Source of the DNA: Leptolyngbya sp. FACHB-321
GTDB taxonomy: Bacteria; Cyanobacteriota; Cyanobacteriia; Leptolyngbyales; Leptolyngbyaceae
Assembly (NCBI RefSeq): GCF_014695975.1
Contig: NZ_JACJPI010000054.1
Location: forward strand, 1 to 38,286
Direction of reading: 5' to 3'
Length of the DNA stretch: 38,286 nt
The notes under the pieces were generated by a model, which was not told the origin of the DNA, did not search any database, and worked only from the letters and a program-made list of their open reading frames with translations. Position 1 is the first letter of the stretch, and each line of letters begins with the position of its first letter. Shown here in pieces: positions 9,147-18,039 of this stretch. Made by a program: the position numbers and the translations under genes.

Positions 9147-9475
9147 GGGGAAGGCGGAGGGCAGAAGGTAAAAGGCTGAAGGCTAAGGGCTAAAGGCTGA
9201 AGGCGAATTGAGATAAGTTGGACTGTTGGAGACAATTGAGATGCTTGAACGGCATCTGCTTGTGAGCAACCTGGCTGCTGCGGAAGTGGCAAAGGATTGA
9301 AGGCTACTTCACTCCCTCGACTTTCCCTCTCCCCTGGTAAGCACTTCACTTTTGCCTTCTCACTTTTGCTTTTTGCCTTCTTTCACCTTTTGCCTTTCTT
9401 TTACCTTCACTCTCCTGGGATCTGATAAAATTTTGAGTTCGCACAGAACTCGACCCTTGCAAGGAGACTCCCACT
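9147..9475. repeat. Purine-rich and complementary pyrimidine-rich tracts before ilvC
   Basis: 9147-9206 on the + strand is an irregular run of AAGGCTGAAGG/AAGGGCTAAAGG words, almost all purine. About 9325-9412 is a run of the complementary type, TTTTGCCTTC/CACTTTTGCC, almost all pyrimidine. The two could pair as a long imperfect hairpin in RNA. Similar short-word repeats occur between other genes here (36770-36830). No gene is contained in this stretch. Confidence 0.6.
9423..9466 (+). promoter_or_regulatory. Candidate ilvC promoter and ribosome site
   Basis: TGATAAAAT (9423-9431) is a good extended -10 element (TGn then TAAAAT); the -35 region is poor. It predicts a leader of about 38 bases. 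AAGGAG (9461-9466) sits nine bases before the ilvC ATG. The start assignment is strong, the promoter is inference. Confidence 0.4.
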
Positions 9476-10468
9476 ATGGCGCGGATGTATTACGACGCGG
9501 ATGCCAACTTAGATTTGCTTAACGGAACGATCGCCATTATTGGCTACGGTTCTCAAGGTCACGCCCACGCGCTGAACCTGAAGGATAGCGGTGCCAATGT
9601 GATTGTGGGGTTGTATCCCGGCAGCAAATCGGCAATCAAAGCAAAGGAGTCGGGCTTAACCGTGTATTCGGTTGAGGAAGCAGCGAAACGGGCTGACTTC
9701 ATTATGGTTTTGCTGCCAGATGAAGTGCAAAAAACGGTTTATAAAAATGAGATTGAACCGCATCTGACAGAAGGAAAGGTGCTGGCATTTGCCCACGGGT
9801 TCAACATTCACTTCGCGCAAGTAGTGCCTCCTAGCAACGTTGATGTGGTGATGGTTGCTCCTAAGGGACCCGGACATTTGGTGCGGCGCACTTATGAGCA
9901 GGGTGAAGGAGTGCCTGCTTTGTTTGCCGTTTTTCAAGATGCGTCAGGACAGGCACGCGATCGGGCAATGGCTTACGCTAAAGGCATCGGCGGCACTCGT
10001 GCAGGCATCCTGGAAACGACGTTTCGGGAAGAAACCGAAACCGATTTGTTTGGGGAGCAGGTCGTTCTCTGTGGTGGTTTGACAGCGCTCATCAAGGCTG
10101 GCTTTGAAACTCTGGTAGAAGCAGGTTATCAGCCTGAGGTTGCCTATTTCGAGTGTTTGCATGAAGTCAAGCTTATTGTGGACTTGATCGTGGAAGGTGG
10201 TCTAGCCAAAATGCGCGACAGCATCTCCAACACCGCCGAATATGGTGACTTTACGCGCGGTCCTCGCATTGTCAACGATGACACCCGCGCTGAAATGCGG
10301 AAGATTCTGCTCGAAATCCAGACCGGTCAGTTTGCTCGCGAGTTTGTGCTGGAGAATCAATCGGGTAAGCCTGGTTTTACTGCCATGCGCCGTCGTGAGG
10401 CAGAACACCAGATCGAAGCTGTCGGCAAGGACTTACGTGCCATGTTTAGCTGGTTGAAGAAGGCTTAA
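9476..10468 (+). CDS. ilvC: Ketol-acid reductoisomerase IlvC (class I)
   Basis: IlvC converts acetolactate or acetohydroxybutyrate to the dihydroxy acid with NADPH and magnesium, the second step of valine/isoleucine/leucine synthesis. The 330-residue length is typical of the short class I enzyme. The NADPH-binding Rossmann motif [13 protein letters not shown] is at 23-35, the substrate region [14 protein letters not shown] at about 127-140, and the metal-binding acids are Asp190 and Glu194 (in [12 protein letters not shown]) with Glu226 and Glu230 in the knotted C-terminal domain. The ribosome site AAGGAG is well placed. The gene appears to be monocistronic, with a hairpin shortly after it. 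Confidence 0.97.
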   Translation: MARMYYDADANLDLLNGTIAIIGYGSQGHAHALNLKDSGANVIVGLYPGSKSAIKAKESGLTVYSVEEAAKRADFIMVLLPDEVQKTVYKNEIEPHLTEGKVLAFAHGFNIHFAQVVPPSNVDVVMVAPKGPGHLVRRTYEQGEGVPALFAVFQDASGQARDRAMAYAKGIGGTRAGILETTFREETETDLFGEQVVLCGGLTALIKAGFETLVEAGYQPEVAYFECLHEVKLIVDLIVEGGLAKMRDSISNTAEYGDFTRGPRIVNDDTRAEMRKILLEIQTGQFAREFVLENQSGKPGFTAMRRREAEHQIEAVGKDLRAMFSWLKKA

Positions 10469-10508
10469 CCCAAACGCCACTGGGTTTAGTAGCTATAAGC
10501 TGTTGTCT

Positions 10509-10536
10509 GCCACCGTAGTAAGCTGCGGTGGCTTTG
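10509..10536 (+). terminator. Probable ilvC terminator
   Basis: GCCACCG (10509-10515) pairs with CGGTGGC (10526-10532) over a 10-base loop and is followed by TTTGT. A smaller hairpin (AACCCA 10467-10472 with TGGGTT 10481-10486) overlaps the ilvC stop. The T-run is short, so efficiency is uncertain. Confidence 0.45.
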
Positions 10537-10733
10537 TCCTGACCGATACAACTTTGACATGAATCTTAGAGAAGCTACCCTTGCAGCAATTTGAAACTGT
10601 CATTCGGAACTTAAAGACATTTAACTGCTAGAGGTTAGGATATGCAACGAGAGCGTTCTAGCAACGCAATGCTAAGAGCCGTCTGCAATTCTGCTTATTT
10701 AGGCTGCTGGTTGCCCATCTAGAGAATAGCTGT

Positions 10734-11342
10734 ATGACCGAGTGGATTACGAATACGATGACATCCCTGGGCTATGTGGGGATTGGGCTGCTGATGTTTC
10801 TGGAGAACCTTTTTCCCCCGATTCCTTCAGAACTGATCATGCCGCTCGCAGGGTTTACGATCGCGCAAGGTAAACTGAACTTTTTTCTCGCGGTTCTGGC
10901 GGGTGTGGTTGGCACGATGCTGGGCGCACTGCCCTGGTATTATGCTGGCAAACTGATTGGTGAGCAACGGCTGCGGCAGCTTGCCGATCGCTATGGTAAG
11001 TGGTTGACGCTTTCTGGCAAGGATATTGACAAGGCAAACCGTTGGTTTAATCAGCATGGCGCAAAAACAGTACTGTTTTGCCGTCTAGTGCCGGGTGTGA
11101 GGACGCTGATCTCACTGCCAGCAGGCATCAATCAGATGCCGATCGCACTCTTTTTGCTGTATTCAACCATTGGCACTACGCTCTGGGTAACATTGCTCAC
11201 GGCTCTGGGTTATTTTCTGGGGAACAACTACGAGTTGGTGGAGGTGTACCTAGCACCTATGAGCAAAATTGTCTTGCTCGGTCTACTGATTGCAGTGGTT
11301 GTTTGGCTTGTCCGGCGCAAAACGCGTAAACCTGTTCGCTGA
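10734..11342 (+). CDS. DedA-family membrane protein
   Basis: This 202-residue integral membrane protein belongs to the DedA (SNARE-associated, VTT-domain) family. The N-terminal half carries the family hallmark FLENLFPPIPSELIMPLAG (about 22-40). It is followed by GTMLGALPWYYAGKLIGE and the amphipathic FCRLVPGVRTLISLPAG, whose Arg residues are conserved in DedA proteins; a last membrane segment (about 176-194) and a basic tail end it. DedA proteins include flippases for lipid carriers such as undecaprenyl phosphate and are needed for envelope integrity; which substrate applies here cannot be told. It has its own intergenic regions on both sides. Confidence 0.9.
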   Translation: MTEWITNTMTSLGYVGIGLLMFLENLFPPIPSELIMPLAGFTIAQGKLNFFLAVLAGVVGTMLGALPWYYAGKLIGEQRLRQLADRYGKWLTLSGKDIDKANRWFNQHGAKTVLFCRLVPGVRTLISLPAGINQMPIALFLLYSTIGTTLWVTLLTALGYFLGNNYELVEVYLAPMSKIVLLGLLIAVVVWLVRRKTRKPVR

Positions 11343-11969
11343 AACAGTTGGGCTTAGATTACGTCACCTGTATCAGTGGCTTGACTCCCAAAAAATTGAG
11401 GTGTGCTTTGAGATAAGCATCGCGTTACTACGAGGGTATATGCAGGACTCAGAGTAGTCGATTAGCTTTTACTTACCAGCGGAATTGCTTTTGCAGGTAG
11501 GCTTCTCTTTGTTAGAGCAAAGCTAGGGCAGGGTCTTTTCAATGTTTAGCTTCTTCTTGAGGAATTTTTATGTGCGCTGTTGTGGGGGATAATAGGGGCT
11601 ATGCAGCGGGTCACTGTTGGTGGTTTCCTATTCTGTAAGGGAGACTCCTAGCTCTTTTACAAAAAGTAGCTGCACTATAGCTCAGTCACTTTATGGCAAA
11701 CATGGTGGAAAAACTGTTCTACTGAAGTGGTGTATGCCGATCGCTTGTCCCGGTCATGGTAGGCGTTGGGGCACTACTCTAAGTTTCATTACGCCTAAGC
11801 TCATGGGCAGCTTTGCCTGGATTGCTTGAACGACATTACTGCATTGATTTTTAGGCAAGTGACTTCAGCAGCCGAGCAGCGTTGAACGCCTGATTACTCT
11901 TGTGACTGTCGTTGTATCACCTGTCTCAGCAGCACTGCCCCTTTATTAAGAAAGCACATTAAACAGACT
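11343..11969. other. Long intergenic region before the ABC exporter
   Basis: 627 bases without a convincing gene. A 22-codon frame at 11570-11638 (begins MCAVVGDNRG) has GAGGAA upstream, and a 70-codon frame at 11617-11829 follows; neither has family-like composition. A short hairpin CTTTG/CAAAG lies near 11508-11524. No tRNA or known RNA recognised. The length is unusual for this window. Confidence 0.4.
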
Positions 11970-13697
11970 TTGAAAGGACGCGATCGCTACTGGCAGCTTC
12001 TTGATTACATTCGACCGCATGGTCGCACGATCATTCAGGCACTGCTCTGCACCCTTGTTTTTACGGCAATTTGGCCTGTGCTGGCATGGATAGCAGGTCA
12101 AATGGCGGCTTTGATTGGGCAGGGGAGAATTCTGGCGATCGCCGAGCTTGCCGGTTTCTGCACGATTGTCTTTTTGGTGCAGAAACTTGCCCAGTACGGT
12201 CAGGATTCGCTGATGGCAAAGGCGGCTCTGGCAATCACCCTCGACCTTCGTAAGCACGTCTATGCCCATCTACAGAAGCTCAGTCTCAGTTACTTTGAAA
12301 CAGCTCAGAGCGGCGATCTTGCCTATCGGCTAACGGAAGAGGTCGATCGCATCGGCGAAGTGGTCAACAAAGTCTTTCACCAATTTGTGCCCAGTGTGCT
12401 GCAACTGCTGGTGGTGCTGGGCTATATGGTTTATCTCAACTGGCAACTAACGTTAGCAACGCTGGTTATTGCTCCATTGATGGCAGTGCTCGTTACCTGG
12501 TTTGGCGAGCAGTTGCGTCAACTCTCCTATCGTAGCCAGAGCCGAGTTTCAGACTTGTCAGCGCTGCTGGTAGAAGTGTTTAGCGGTATGCGTCTAGTGC
12601 AAGCGTTTGCTGCTGAAGACTATATGCTCGATCGCTTCGGTCGAGAGGCAGAGCGCAACCGTCGGGCGCGCTTTCGGGCAGAGCAACTCAAAGCCATTCA
12701 AATGCCCGTAGTGGGCTTTTTAGAATCTCTTAGCCTGCTGTTTTTGCTGCTGCTTGGCGGCTGGCAAGTCTCGCAGGGCAACCTGACAGGCGGCGAGTTT
12801 GTGAGCTATCTCACGGCTGTCGTGATGCTTATTGACCCGATCGCGCTGATTACCAGCAATTACAACGAATTTAAGCAAGGCGAAGCTTCACTTGATCGCA
12901 TTTTTGAATTGCTGGATATTCAGCCAACTGTGGTTGAACACACTGGCGCTGTCACCCTACCAACCGTAACGGGTAAAGTGGAGTACCGCGCCGTGAGCTT
13001 TGGCTACCAGATCGATCAGCCAGTGCTGAAAAATCTCAGCTTTCTGGCACTCCCAGGTGAGGCGATCGCTCTGGTTGGCTCCTCTGGTGCTGGTAAAACG
13101 ACGTTAGCAAACCTGTTGCCCCGCTTTTACGACCCTCAAAGCGGGCACATTTTTCTGGATGGTGTGGATGTCAAAGATGTCACCCTCAGCAGCTTACGCC
13201 GTCAAATTGGCATTGTGCCGCAGGAAACGATTCTTTTTTCAGGCACGATCGCTCAAAACATTGCCTTTGGGCAAGCCGATTTAGACCTGGACACTATTCA
13301 GAACGCTGCTAAAATTGCCAACGCCCATCAGTTCATTGTGGAATTTCCTCAGGGCTATCAAACCTGGCTGGGTGAGCGTGGTGTTAACCTTTCGGGCGGG
13401 CAGCGCCAACGACTGGCGATCGCTCGTGCTGTGCTTCTGAATCCACGCATTCTGATCCTGGATGAAGCCACTTCTGCCCTTGATTCCGAATCTGAAGCGC
13501 TGGTGCAAGAAGCGCTAGAGCGGTTGATGCAGAACCGCACCGTCTTCATCATTGCCCACCGTCTTGCTACCGTCCGCCGCGCCGATCGCATCCTGGTACT
13601 TGAACAAGGACAGGTCGTTGAATCTGGTACTCACGCCGAGTTATTAGACAAAAGTGGGCGTTATGCTCGGTTTTACGCGCAACAGTTTCAAACCTAG
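11970..13697 (+). CDS. ABC exporter, fused permease and ATPase
   Basis: This 575-residue half-transporter has an N-terminal type I exporter membrane domain (about 15-310, six membrane segments) and a C-terminal nucleotide-binding domain. Walker A is GSSGAGKTT (370-378), the Q-loop is in GIVPQETILF, the signature LSGGQ is at 474-478, Walker B is ILILDEATSALD (about 494-505), and the H-loop is in IIAHRLAT. It should work as a homodimer or with a partner half-transporter. The substrate is unknown; MsbA-like lipid export and drug or peptide export are all possible. The best start is TTG 11970; no ATG or GTG occurs upstream in frame near it. Its stop is directly followed by the stop of glsA on the other strand. 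Confidence 0.88.
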   Translation: MKGRDRYWQLLDYIRPHGRTIIQALLCTLVFTAIWPVLAWIAGQMAALIGQGRILAIAELAGFCTIVFLVQKLAQYGQDSLMAKAALAITLDLRKHVYAHLQKLSLSYFETAQSGDLAYRLTEEVDRIGEVVNKVFHQFVPSVLQLLVVLGYMVYLNWQLTLATLVIAPLMAVLVTWFGEQLRQLSYRSQSRVSDLSALLVEVFSGMRLVQAFAAEDYMLDRFGREAERNRRARFRAEQLKAIQMPVVGFLESLSLLFLLLLGGWQVSQGNLTGGEFVSYLTAVVMLIDPIALITSNYNEFKQGEASLDRIFELLDIQPTVVEHTGAVTLPTVTGKVEYRAVSFGYQIDQPVLKNLSFLALPGEAIALVGSSGAGKTTLANLLPRFYDPQSGHIFLDGVDVKDVTLSSLRRQIGIVPQETILFSGTIAQNIAFGQADLDLDTIQNAAKIANAHQFIVEFPQGYQTWLGERGVNLSGGQRQRLAIARAVLLNPRILILDEATSALDSESEALVQEALERLMQNRTVFIIAHRLATVRRADRILVLEQGQVVESGTHAELLDKSGRYARFYAQQFQT

Positions 13698-14678
13698 CTA
13701 GGTTGCGTCGTCTAACTGTTCCAACAGGTGCAAACAGCCCATCGGTGGATCAAACATATGGAGTTCAAACTGCCGGGATAGTTCCTCGCAAACTTTGATA
13801 CCACGCACGCTACTACCATGCGCATCAAGCAGTGGCGAAAAAACAGCAATGCCAACCTGCCGTGGAACGATCGCAATAATGCCGCCCGAGACGCCACTTT
13901 TGGCTGGGATGCCGACGGTATACGCCCATTGTCCTGCGAAGTTGTACATACCACAGGTGTACATAACGCTGAGAATGTCGCGGATGTAGCGACTGGGTAC
14001 AGCACGCTCGCCCGTAAGGGGATTGATCCCCCGATTGGCTAACGTTGCTGCCATCGTTGCTAAATCGCGGCAGTTCACCATCATTGAGCACTGCTGAAAG
14101 TACAGATCCAGCGACTCATCCATACGATCGTCAATCATCCCAAAATGCCGCATAAGCGATGCCATTGCCCGATTGCGGTGTCCTGACGATCGCTCTGAGA
14201 CAAACACTGACATATCGATATACACGTCATGCCCCACATAGCACCGAAACATATCGAGCATCCGGTTGAGCCGTTCGGTCGCGCCCTTGCCTTTGATGAG
14301 ACTGGTGGTGGCGATCGCACCCGCATTGATCATGGGGTTATCGGGACGCTTGGAGTATTCATCCAGCCGAATAATGGAATTAAAGGGATCACCCGTTGGT
14401 TCAACGCCCACTTTGGCAAGTACCGCTTCGCGACCGTGCTCCTCCAGCGCCAAGCCATACACAAACACCTTCGAGATCGACTGAATTGTAAAGAGCTGCT
14501 CCGCATCCCCGGTGACAAACGTGCGACCGTCTGCGGTCACGACACAAATGCTGAACCAATTCGGGTTCATCTTCGCTAATTCAGGAATGTAGCTGGCAAC
14601 CTTGCCATCGGTTAACCCCTTATATTTGTGGTAAAGGCTGTCCAGAATAGCTTGAAATGATTCTGATGAAGCACTCAT
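13698..14678 (-). CDS. glsA: Glutaminase A
   Basis: Glutaminase hydrolyses glutamine to glutamate and ammonia. The 326 residues match the serine-dependent beta-lactamase-like glutaminase family, with the catalytic SxxK motif Ser67-Ile-Ser-Lys70 in [10 protein letters not shown]. Other family blocks are [36 protein letters not shown] and the C-terminal [20 protein letters not shown] 14678 gives the usual N-terminus. The gene ends exactly where the convergent ABC exporter ends (the two stop codons are adjacent, TAGCTA at 13695-13700), so read-through in either direction would produce antisense RNA. Confidence 0.95.
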   Translation of the reverse strand: MSASSESFQAILDSLYHKYKGLTDGKVASYIPELAKMNPNWFSICVVTADGRTFVTGDAEQLFTIQSISKVFVYGLALEEHGREAVLAKVGVEPTGDPFNSIIRLDEYSKRPDNPMINAGAIATTSLIKGKGATERLNRMLDMFRCYVGHDVYIDMSVFVSERSSGHRNRAMASLMRHFGMIDDRMDESLDLYFQQCSMMVNCRDLATMAATLANRGINPLTGERAVPSRYIRDILSVMYTCGMYNFAGQWAYTVGIPAKSGVSGGIIAIVPRQVGIAVFSPLLDAHGSSVRGIKVCEELSRQFELHMFDPPMGCLHLLEQLDDAT

Positions 14679-14735
14679 AGAGATGAAGCACCCATAGAGA
14701 GAAGGGATGAGTGGTGAGCAAACGGTTGAGTTATA

Positions 14736-14784
14736 ATTTCGCTGGGTTGGCCGATGCAGCCAACGTTAGCGGCAGTAGCGAAAT
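14736..14784. repeat. Nested inverted repeat upstream of glsA
   Basis: ATTTCGCT (14736-14743) pairs perfectly with AGCGAAAT (14777-14784), and inside it GTTGGC (14746-14751) pairs with GCCAAC (14759-14764). It lies 58-106 bases upstream of the glsA start and, if transcribed, would be in its leader. It does not match any riboswitch I know. Confidence 0.55.
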
Positions 14785-14938
14785 GACCTCAAGCTGATAG
14801 AAAAACTCTATGCCATCTAATCACAGACGTTACGTGCGTTGTGATTCAAATGCTCTGGAAAGATTGGTTTCTATCGCCTGGAAAAACAGCCCCAAGTGCC
14901 GTTGTGCAAACTCCATACCAATTTTGTTCTTCAGCGTA

Positions 14939-15060
14939 GGAGATTTCTGAGAAAAAATGTACCGCTTGTAGGGGACAGGTTTTGCCAGAATCTCTGCTAA
15001 TAGCCGCTCACGTTAGTAGCAAACCTGCCCCTACGGGTCTTTTGTTTGCTAGAAATCTCC
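14939..15060. mobile_element. MITE-like inverted-repeat element
   Basis: Terminal inverted repeats GGAGATTTCT (14939-14948) and AGAAATCTCC (15051-15060) bound a 122-base segment. Within it an inner pair, GTAGGGGACAGGTTT (14968-14982) and AAACCTGCCCCTAC (15021-15034), matches in inverse orientation with one indel. No open frame is present. Short elements with GTAGGGGCRGGTTT arms are widespread in cyanobacterial genomes, and a related one is at 22152-22216. Whether it is mobilised in trans is unknown. Confidence 0.6.
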
Positions 15061-15338
15061 TTAACCCTCCAAGATGGGGTGAGATAAATTCACTTAAAAT
15101 GCCCTAGCTGCCATATCTTGCTCGACTATGTCTTTCGCTAGCTTAAAAAACCACTTGCCTAACGGCTTGAAAGCAGAAAGTTTGCTCATCAAGACTGAGC
15201 ATCTAGACATGAAAACTACCTTTTGCAAGCCTTGATCCCCTTATCCCCCACTCCTTATCTCTTACGAACGATCGCCAATCCACTAGACTGGAAATACAAT
15301 TGCCTTAATTTCTCTGCAATTTTGCCGGAGCGTTACCT

Positions 15339-16139
15339 ATGGAATCTCTGATCGCTGCCCTTACTTTAGTAGTGGTTGGCTATATTGCCGGTTCGGTCAA
15401 GATTATTAATGAGGGTAACGAAGGCATTGTGGAGCGATTAGGACAGTATCGTCGCAGCCTGAAGCCTGGTTTGAATTTTGTCATTCCAGTTTTTGATACT
15501 GTTCTGGTCGAGACCACGCGCGAACAAGTTCTGGATACTGACCCCCAGCAGGCTATCACCCGCGACAACGTACCGTTGACGGTAGATGCTGTCATGTACT
15601 GGAAGATTCTCGACGTGCAAAAGGCTTACTACGGGGTCGAAGATTTAGAATCGGCGCTGACTAATCTGGTTGTCACTGCGTTGCGCGGTGAAATTGGGCA
15701 GATGGATCTGCGGGAAACGGTCTCAGGTAGAAACAAAATTAATCAAGCGCTACTGCACCAACTGGATGAAGCAACCGAAAGTTGGGGCGTGAAAATTATG
15801 CGGGTAGAAGTTCAGGAGATTGCGCCCTCAAAGACGATGCTGGAATCGCTAGAGCTAGAGCGAGCGGCAGAGAGTAAGCGCAAAGCAGCGATGTCAGAAA
15901 CCGAATCAATGGTAGAGTCCATTCAGCGTATTTCCAGGGCACTACAGGGACAACCCAACTCTCAGGCGGTGTTGCAATACCTGGTCGCCCAGAAGTATGT
16001 CGAGGCAAATCTGAAGTTAAGCGAAAGCGATAACTCCAAAATTATTTTCATGGATCCTAAGGCACTGACCGAGACGATCGGAGAACTAATTTCTACCGAT
16101 CAAGCTGAATTGGGTAATGGGAACGGCAACAATCTCTAA
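15339..16139 (+). CDS. SPFH/band 7 (stomatin-like) membrane protein
   Basis: This 266-residue protein has an N-terminal membrane anchor (about 3-22, LIAALTLVVVGYIAGSVKII). It continues directly into an SPFH/PHB domain: VERLGQYRRSLKPGLNFVIP, TDPQQAITRDNVPLTVDAVMYW, then NLVVTALRGEIGQMDL and WGVKIMRVEVQEI. An Ala/Glu-rich coiled helix (about 175-215) follows. This matches bacterial stomatin/paraslipin proteins, which oligomerise in the membrane and may organise quality-control proteases; cyanobacteria carry several prohibitin/stomatin homologues. No NfeD partner gene is next to it. GGAG sits shortly before the ATG. Confidence 0.9.
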   Translation: MESLIAALTLVVVGYIAGSVKIINEGNEGIVERLGQYRRSLKPGLNFVIPVFDTVLVETTREQVLDTDPQQAITRDNVPLTVDAVMYWKILDVQKAYYGVEDLESALTNLVVTALRGEIGQMDLRETVSGRNKINQALLHQLDEATESWGVKIMRVEVQEIAPSKTMLESLELERAAESKRKAAMSETESMVESIQRISRALQGQPNSQAVLQYLVAQKYVEANLKLSESDNSKIIFMDPKALTETIGELISTDQAELGNGNGNNL

Positions 16140-16331
16140 GAGATTTCTCATGGCTCTCGACTATCAGGCGAACCCATGTTGATCGACACTCAGCCAAACT
16201 GAGCAGGTGAGGCATTGTGGTATGGCAAATATGTTAATGCCAAGCATAGAAACTAACGACTTAACTTGGCGGCGACAGACTAACTTGACATCCGCACCAA
16301 GATCTCTCGATCGTCCACAACGTTTGAACTA

Positions 16332-16811
16332 TTAGGCATCATCGCTGACCGCCACAGGAATGTCAAAATGAAGCACATCTTCGCGTGCCCCAAGCTTCGT
16401 GTAGAGTGCAATCGCAGGGTCATCTCCGATGTCCGCCTGTACGAAAATAACATAGGCTGCTCGCGCTACAGCGATCTTCTTTAATTCCTGGATTAGTGCA
16501 GTGGCAATCCCTTCGCGTCGATGCGCTGCTGCAACCGCCAGATCGTAAAGATAAATTTCACTACGCTCTTGCTCGAACTTCTGGAGTTCATAGGCAGCGA
16601 GACCTCCGACTACTAATCCCTTTTTCAATGCTGCAAGCGCAATGAAATAATCGCTGTTTAGCAACCGCTTGAAATAGGTATGGCTGGGGCGAGACGAGCT
16701 ATAGGTATCAACTTCGTTGAAAGCCTCACCGAAGGTATCCAATAAATCCTCAACAAGTGCCAGGTCGTTGGCAAAAAGCTGACGAATGCTAACTGGCTCG
16801 GAGGATGACAT
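16332..16811 (-). CDS. GNAT acetyltransferase of the AAC(3)-I type
   Basis: This 159-residue GNAT protein strongly resembles the AAC(3)-I aminoglycoside 3-N-acetyltransferases along its length: [20 protein letters not shown] (56-75), [16 protein letters not shown] (78-93), the acetyl-CoA motif [10 protein letters not shown] (97-106), and [18 protein letters not shown] (124-141) followed by REDVLHFDI. These blocks are nearly those of integron-borne AAC(3)-I enzymes as I remember them. Aminoglycoside modification is therefore a real possibility, but chromosomal homologues may have other substrates. It stands alone, convergent with the SPFH gene, with neighbours of ordinary composition and no integron features nearby. 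Confidence 0.82.
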   Translation of the reverse strand: MSSSEPVSIRQLFANDLALVEDLLDTFGEAFNEVDTYSSSRPSHTYFKRLLNSDYFIALAALKKGLVVGGLAAYELQKFEQERSEIYLYDLAVAAAHRREGIATALIQELKKIAVARAAYVIFVQADIGDDPAIALYTKLGAREDVLHFDIPVAVSDDA

Positions 16812-16926
16812 TTTCTACCTGTTGACTGGAGCGCTACAAAAAGGTGCTGGGTAAGATGTCTAACAATAGTGCCTCAGTCTTGCTGGTTCATAAGACTCGG
16901 CAGAGCCATCGCTACCATTGCAAAAC

Positions 16927-17316
16927 TTAACCCAGACCGAGATAGGTTTTGCCCAAGTAGCGTGTGAGTCGTTTGAGTGGGTTCGCCGCTGCATCAAGTT
17001 GAGTCACATTGTTGCTTGCTGACATCCCTACTAACGCTGCAAACGCTTCATCAGACAAAATACCCGACTGATGCTGCTGGAACGCATCCACCACAGTTAC
17101 AAGATCATTAGCCGAAAAGGTATAGCCGTTCTGGGCAGCAAAGGCAGCAACAATAGGAGCACGTTCTCCCTTCAGCGCTTCGGTTTCGGCAGCGTCTAAC
17201 TCAGTTTCACTGCTGATATTACCATCACCAACACCTAGCAGCGTTTCAAGCTGCTGACGCAGAGCTTGGTCTTCGGCGGTCTTTTGCATGAATTGCAGTA
17301 CGGTAGTAGTTGCCAT
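16927..17316 (-). CDS. Nif11-like domain protein
   Basis: This 129-residue, mostly helical, Ala-rich protein has no signal peptide. The N-terminus VLQFMQKTAEDQALRQQLE (about 6-24) and the later IVAAFAAQNGYTFSANDLV (about 54-72) give the Nif11 pattern (helix, then a GYxFSxxDL block). Nif11 domains occur as small proteins linked to nitrogen fixation and as leader regions of RiPP precursors. Here the C-terminal part (about 95-129) has no Cys and few Ser/Thr, and there is no GG cleavage site or modifying enzyme nearby, so a RiPP precursor is unlikely. Function unknown. Confidence 0.7.
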   Translation of the reverse strand: MATTTVLQFMQKTAEDQALRQQLETLLGVGDGNISSETELDAAETEALKGERAPIVAAFAAQNGYTFSANDLVTVVDAFQQHQSGILSDEAFAALVGMSASNNVTQLDAAANPLKRLTRYLGKTYLGLG

Positions 17317-17630
17317 ATCACAAAGTTGCTCTAGATGATCTATTTGATCAAATGTTAACAGAGGTTTGTGAAGATGCTAAAGAACAAAACCTGAAGTTTC
17401 CCATTTGCAGTTGCAGCCGAAGCGAAAAAGGGCACTCTAACCCAGAGGTGCGGGCATTGTCAGTAAAAAGGTGTGGAGCACAACTTTATGGCTTGTCACT
17501 TTTCCTTGAATACCCGTTAAAGCGCTGTATCAGTGTGAAATGCTGTCCCAAGCAGCACGAGGACTGAGAACTGGGCTGTTTTGGGAAAGCGCTTCGATCG
17601 CCACACGAAGGGTAGTGTACGACAACAATA

Positions 17631-18032
17631 ATGAATGTAATGCCAAGAGTCGCTGTATTAGATGATGACGAAGGCTGGTGCTTTGCCATCAAACGTTTTT
17701 TTAGAGCTAACTTTGAAGTCACCACGTTTACAGATGCCCAAAGTTTTCTGAATGCCACGCTTGAGTCTTACGATCTCGTCATTATCGACTTTACGATCGC
17801 ACCCAACCATCGTCATGAAACTTCTACAAATGGCATTGAAGTGATTCATCAATTGAAAACCCAACTGAAGCATCCTCCCCTGACCATGCTCACCTCCGCC
17901 TTCATTAGTCGGGGTGATGTGGCAATCAACGGCACCTTGAGCGCACACGCAGATGCCGTTATGCCCAAAGATTGCGGGTTAGATGAAATATTGCAAACGG
18001 CTCAAAATCTGCTGGCTTCTAGAGCAAGCTAA
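17631..18032 (+). CDS. Stand-alone response-regulator receiver protein
   Basis: This 133-residue protein is a single CheY-like receiver domain with no output domain. Key residues are present: acidic Asp11-13 (VLDDDE), phospho-acceptor Asp53 (VIIDF), Thr88/Ser89 (MLTSA) and Lys113 (MPKD). The loop after Asp53 is unusually long (PNHRHETSTNG), and an insertion-like TSAFISRGDVAINGTLSAHA precedes the lysine. Start is ATG 17631 or ATG 17640. No kinase gene is adjacent; single-domain regulators typically serve phosphorelays or motility-type complexes. It converges on mnmA with a nested inverted repeat between them. Confidence 0.8.
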   Translation: MNVMPRVAVLDDDEGWCFAIKRFFRANFEVTTFTDAQSFLNATLESYDLVIIDFTIAPNHRHETSTNGIEVIHQLKTQLKHPPLTMLTSAFISRGDVAINGTLSAHADAVMPKDCGLDEILQTAQNLLASRAS

Positions 18033-18039
18033 GTGGTGC

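Larger units (their letters stand above)
14679..15338. other. Intergenic region between glsA and the SPFH gene
   Basis: 660 bases with no gene. They hold a nested inverted repeat (14736-14784), a 122-base MITE-like element (14939-15060), both listed separately, and the divergent promoters of glsA and the SPFH gene. TACAAT at 15295-15300 is a possible -10 for the latter. I saw no match to the glnA/glutamine riboswitch in the glsA leader. Confidence 0.5.

Noticed and set aside
11617-11829. 70-codon frame before the ABC exporter
   Set aside because: Composition is shadow-like, with no ribosome site at its start and no recognised family.
14679-14810. Glutamine riboswitch in the glsA leader
   Set aside because: The conserved bases of the glnA-type RNA that I know are absent.
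16927-17316. RiPP precursor with Nif11 leader
   Set aside because: No GG/GA cleavage motif, no Cys in the tail and no modification or transport genes nearby.
17310-17567. 85-codon + strand frame overlapping the Nif11 gene start
   Set aside because: No domain, Cys/Lys-rich random composition, and it ends before the receiver gene without a plausible ribosome site.
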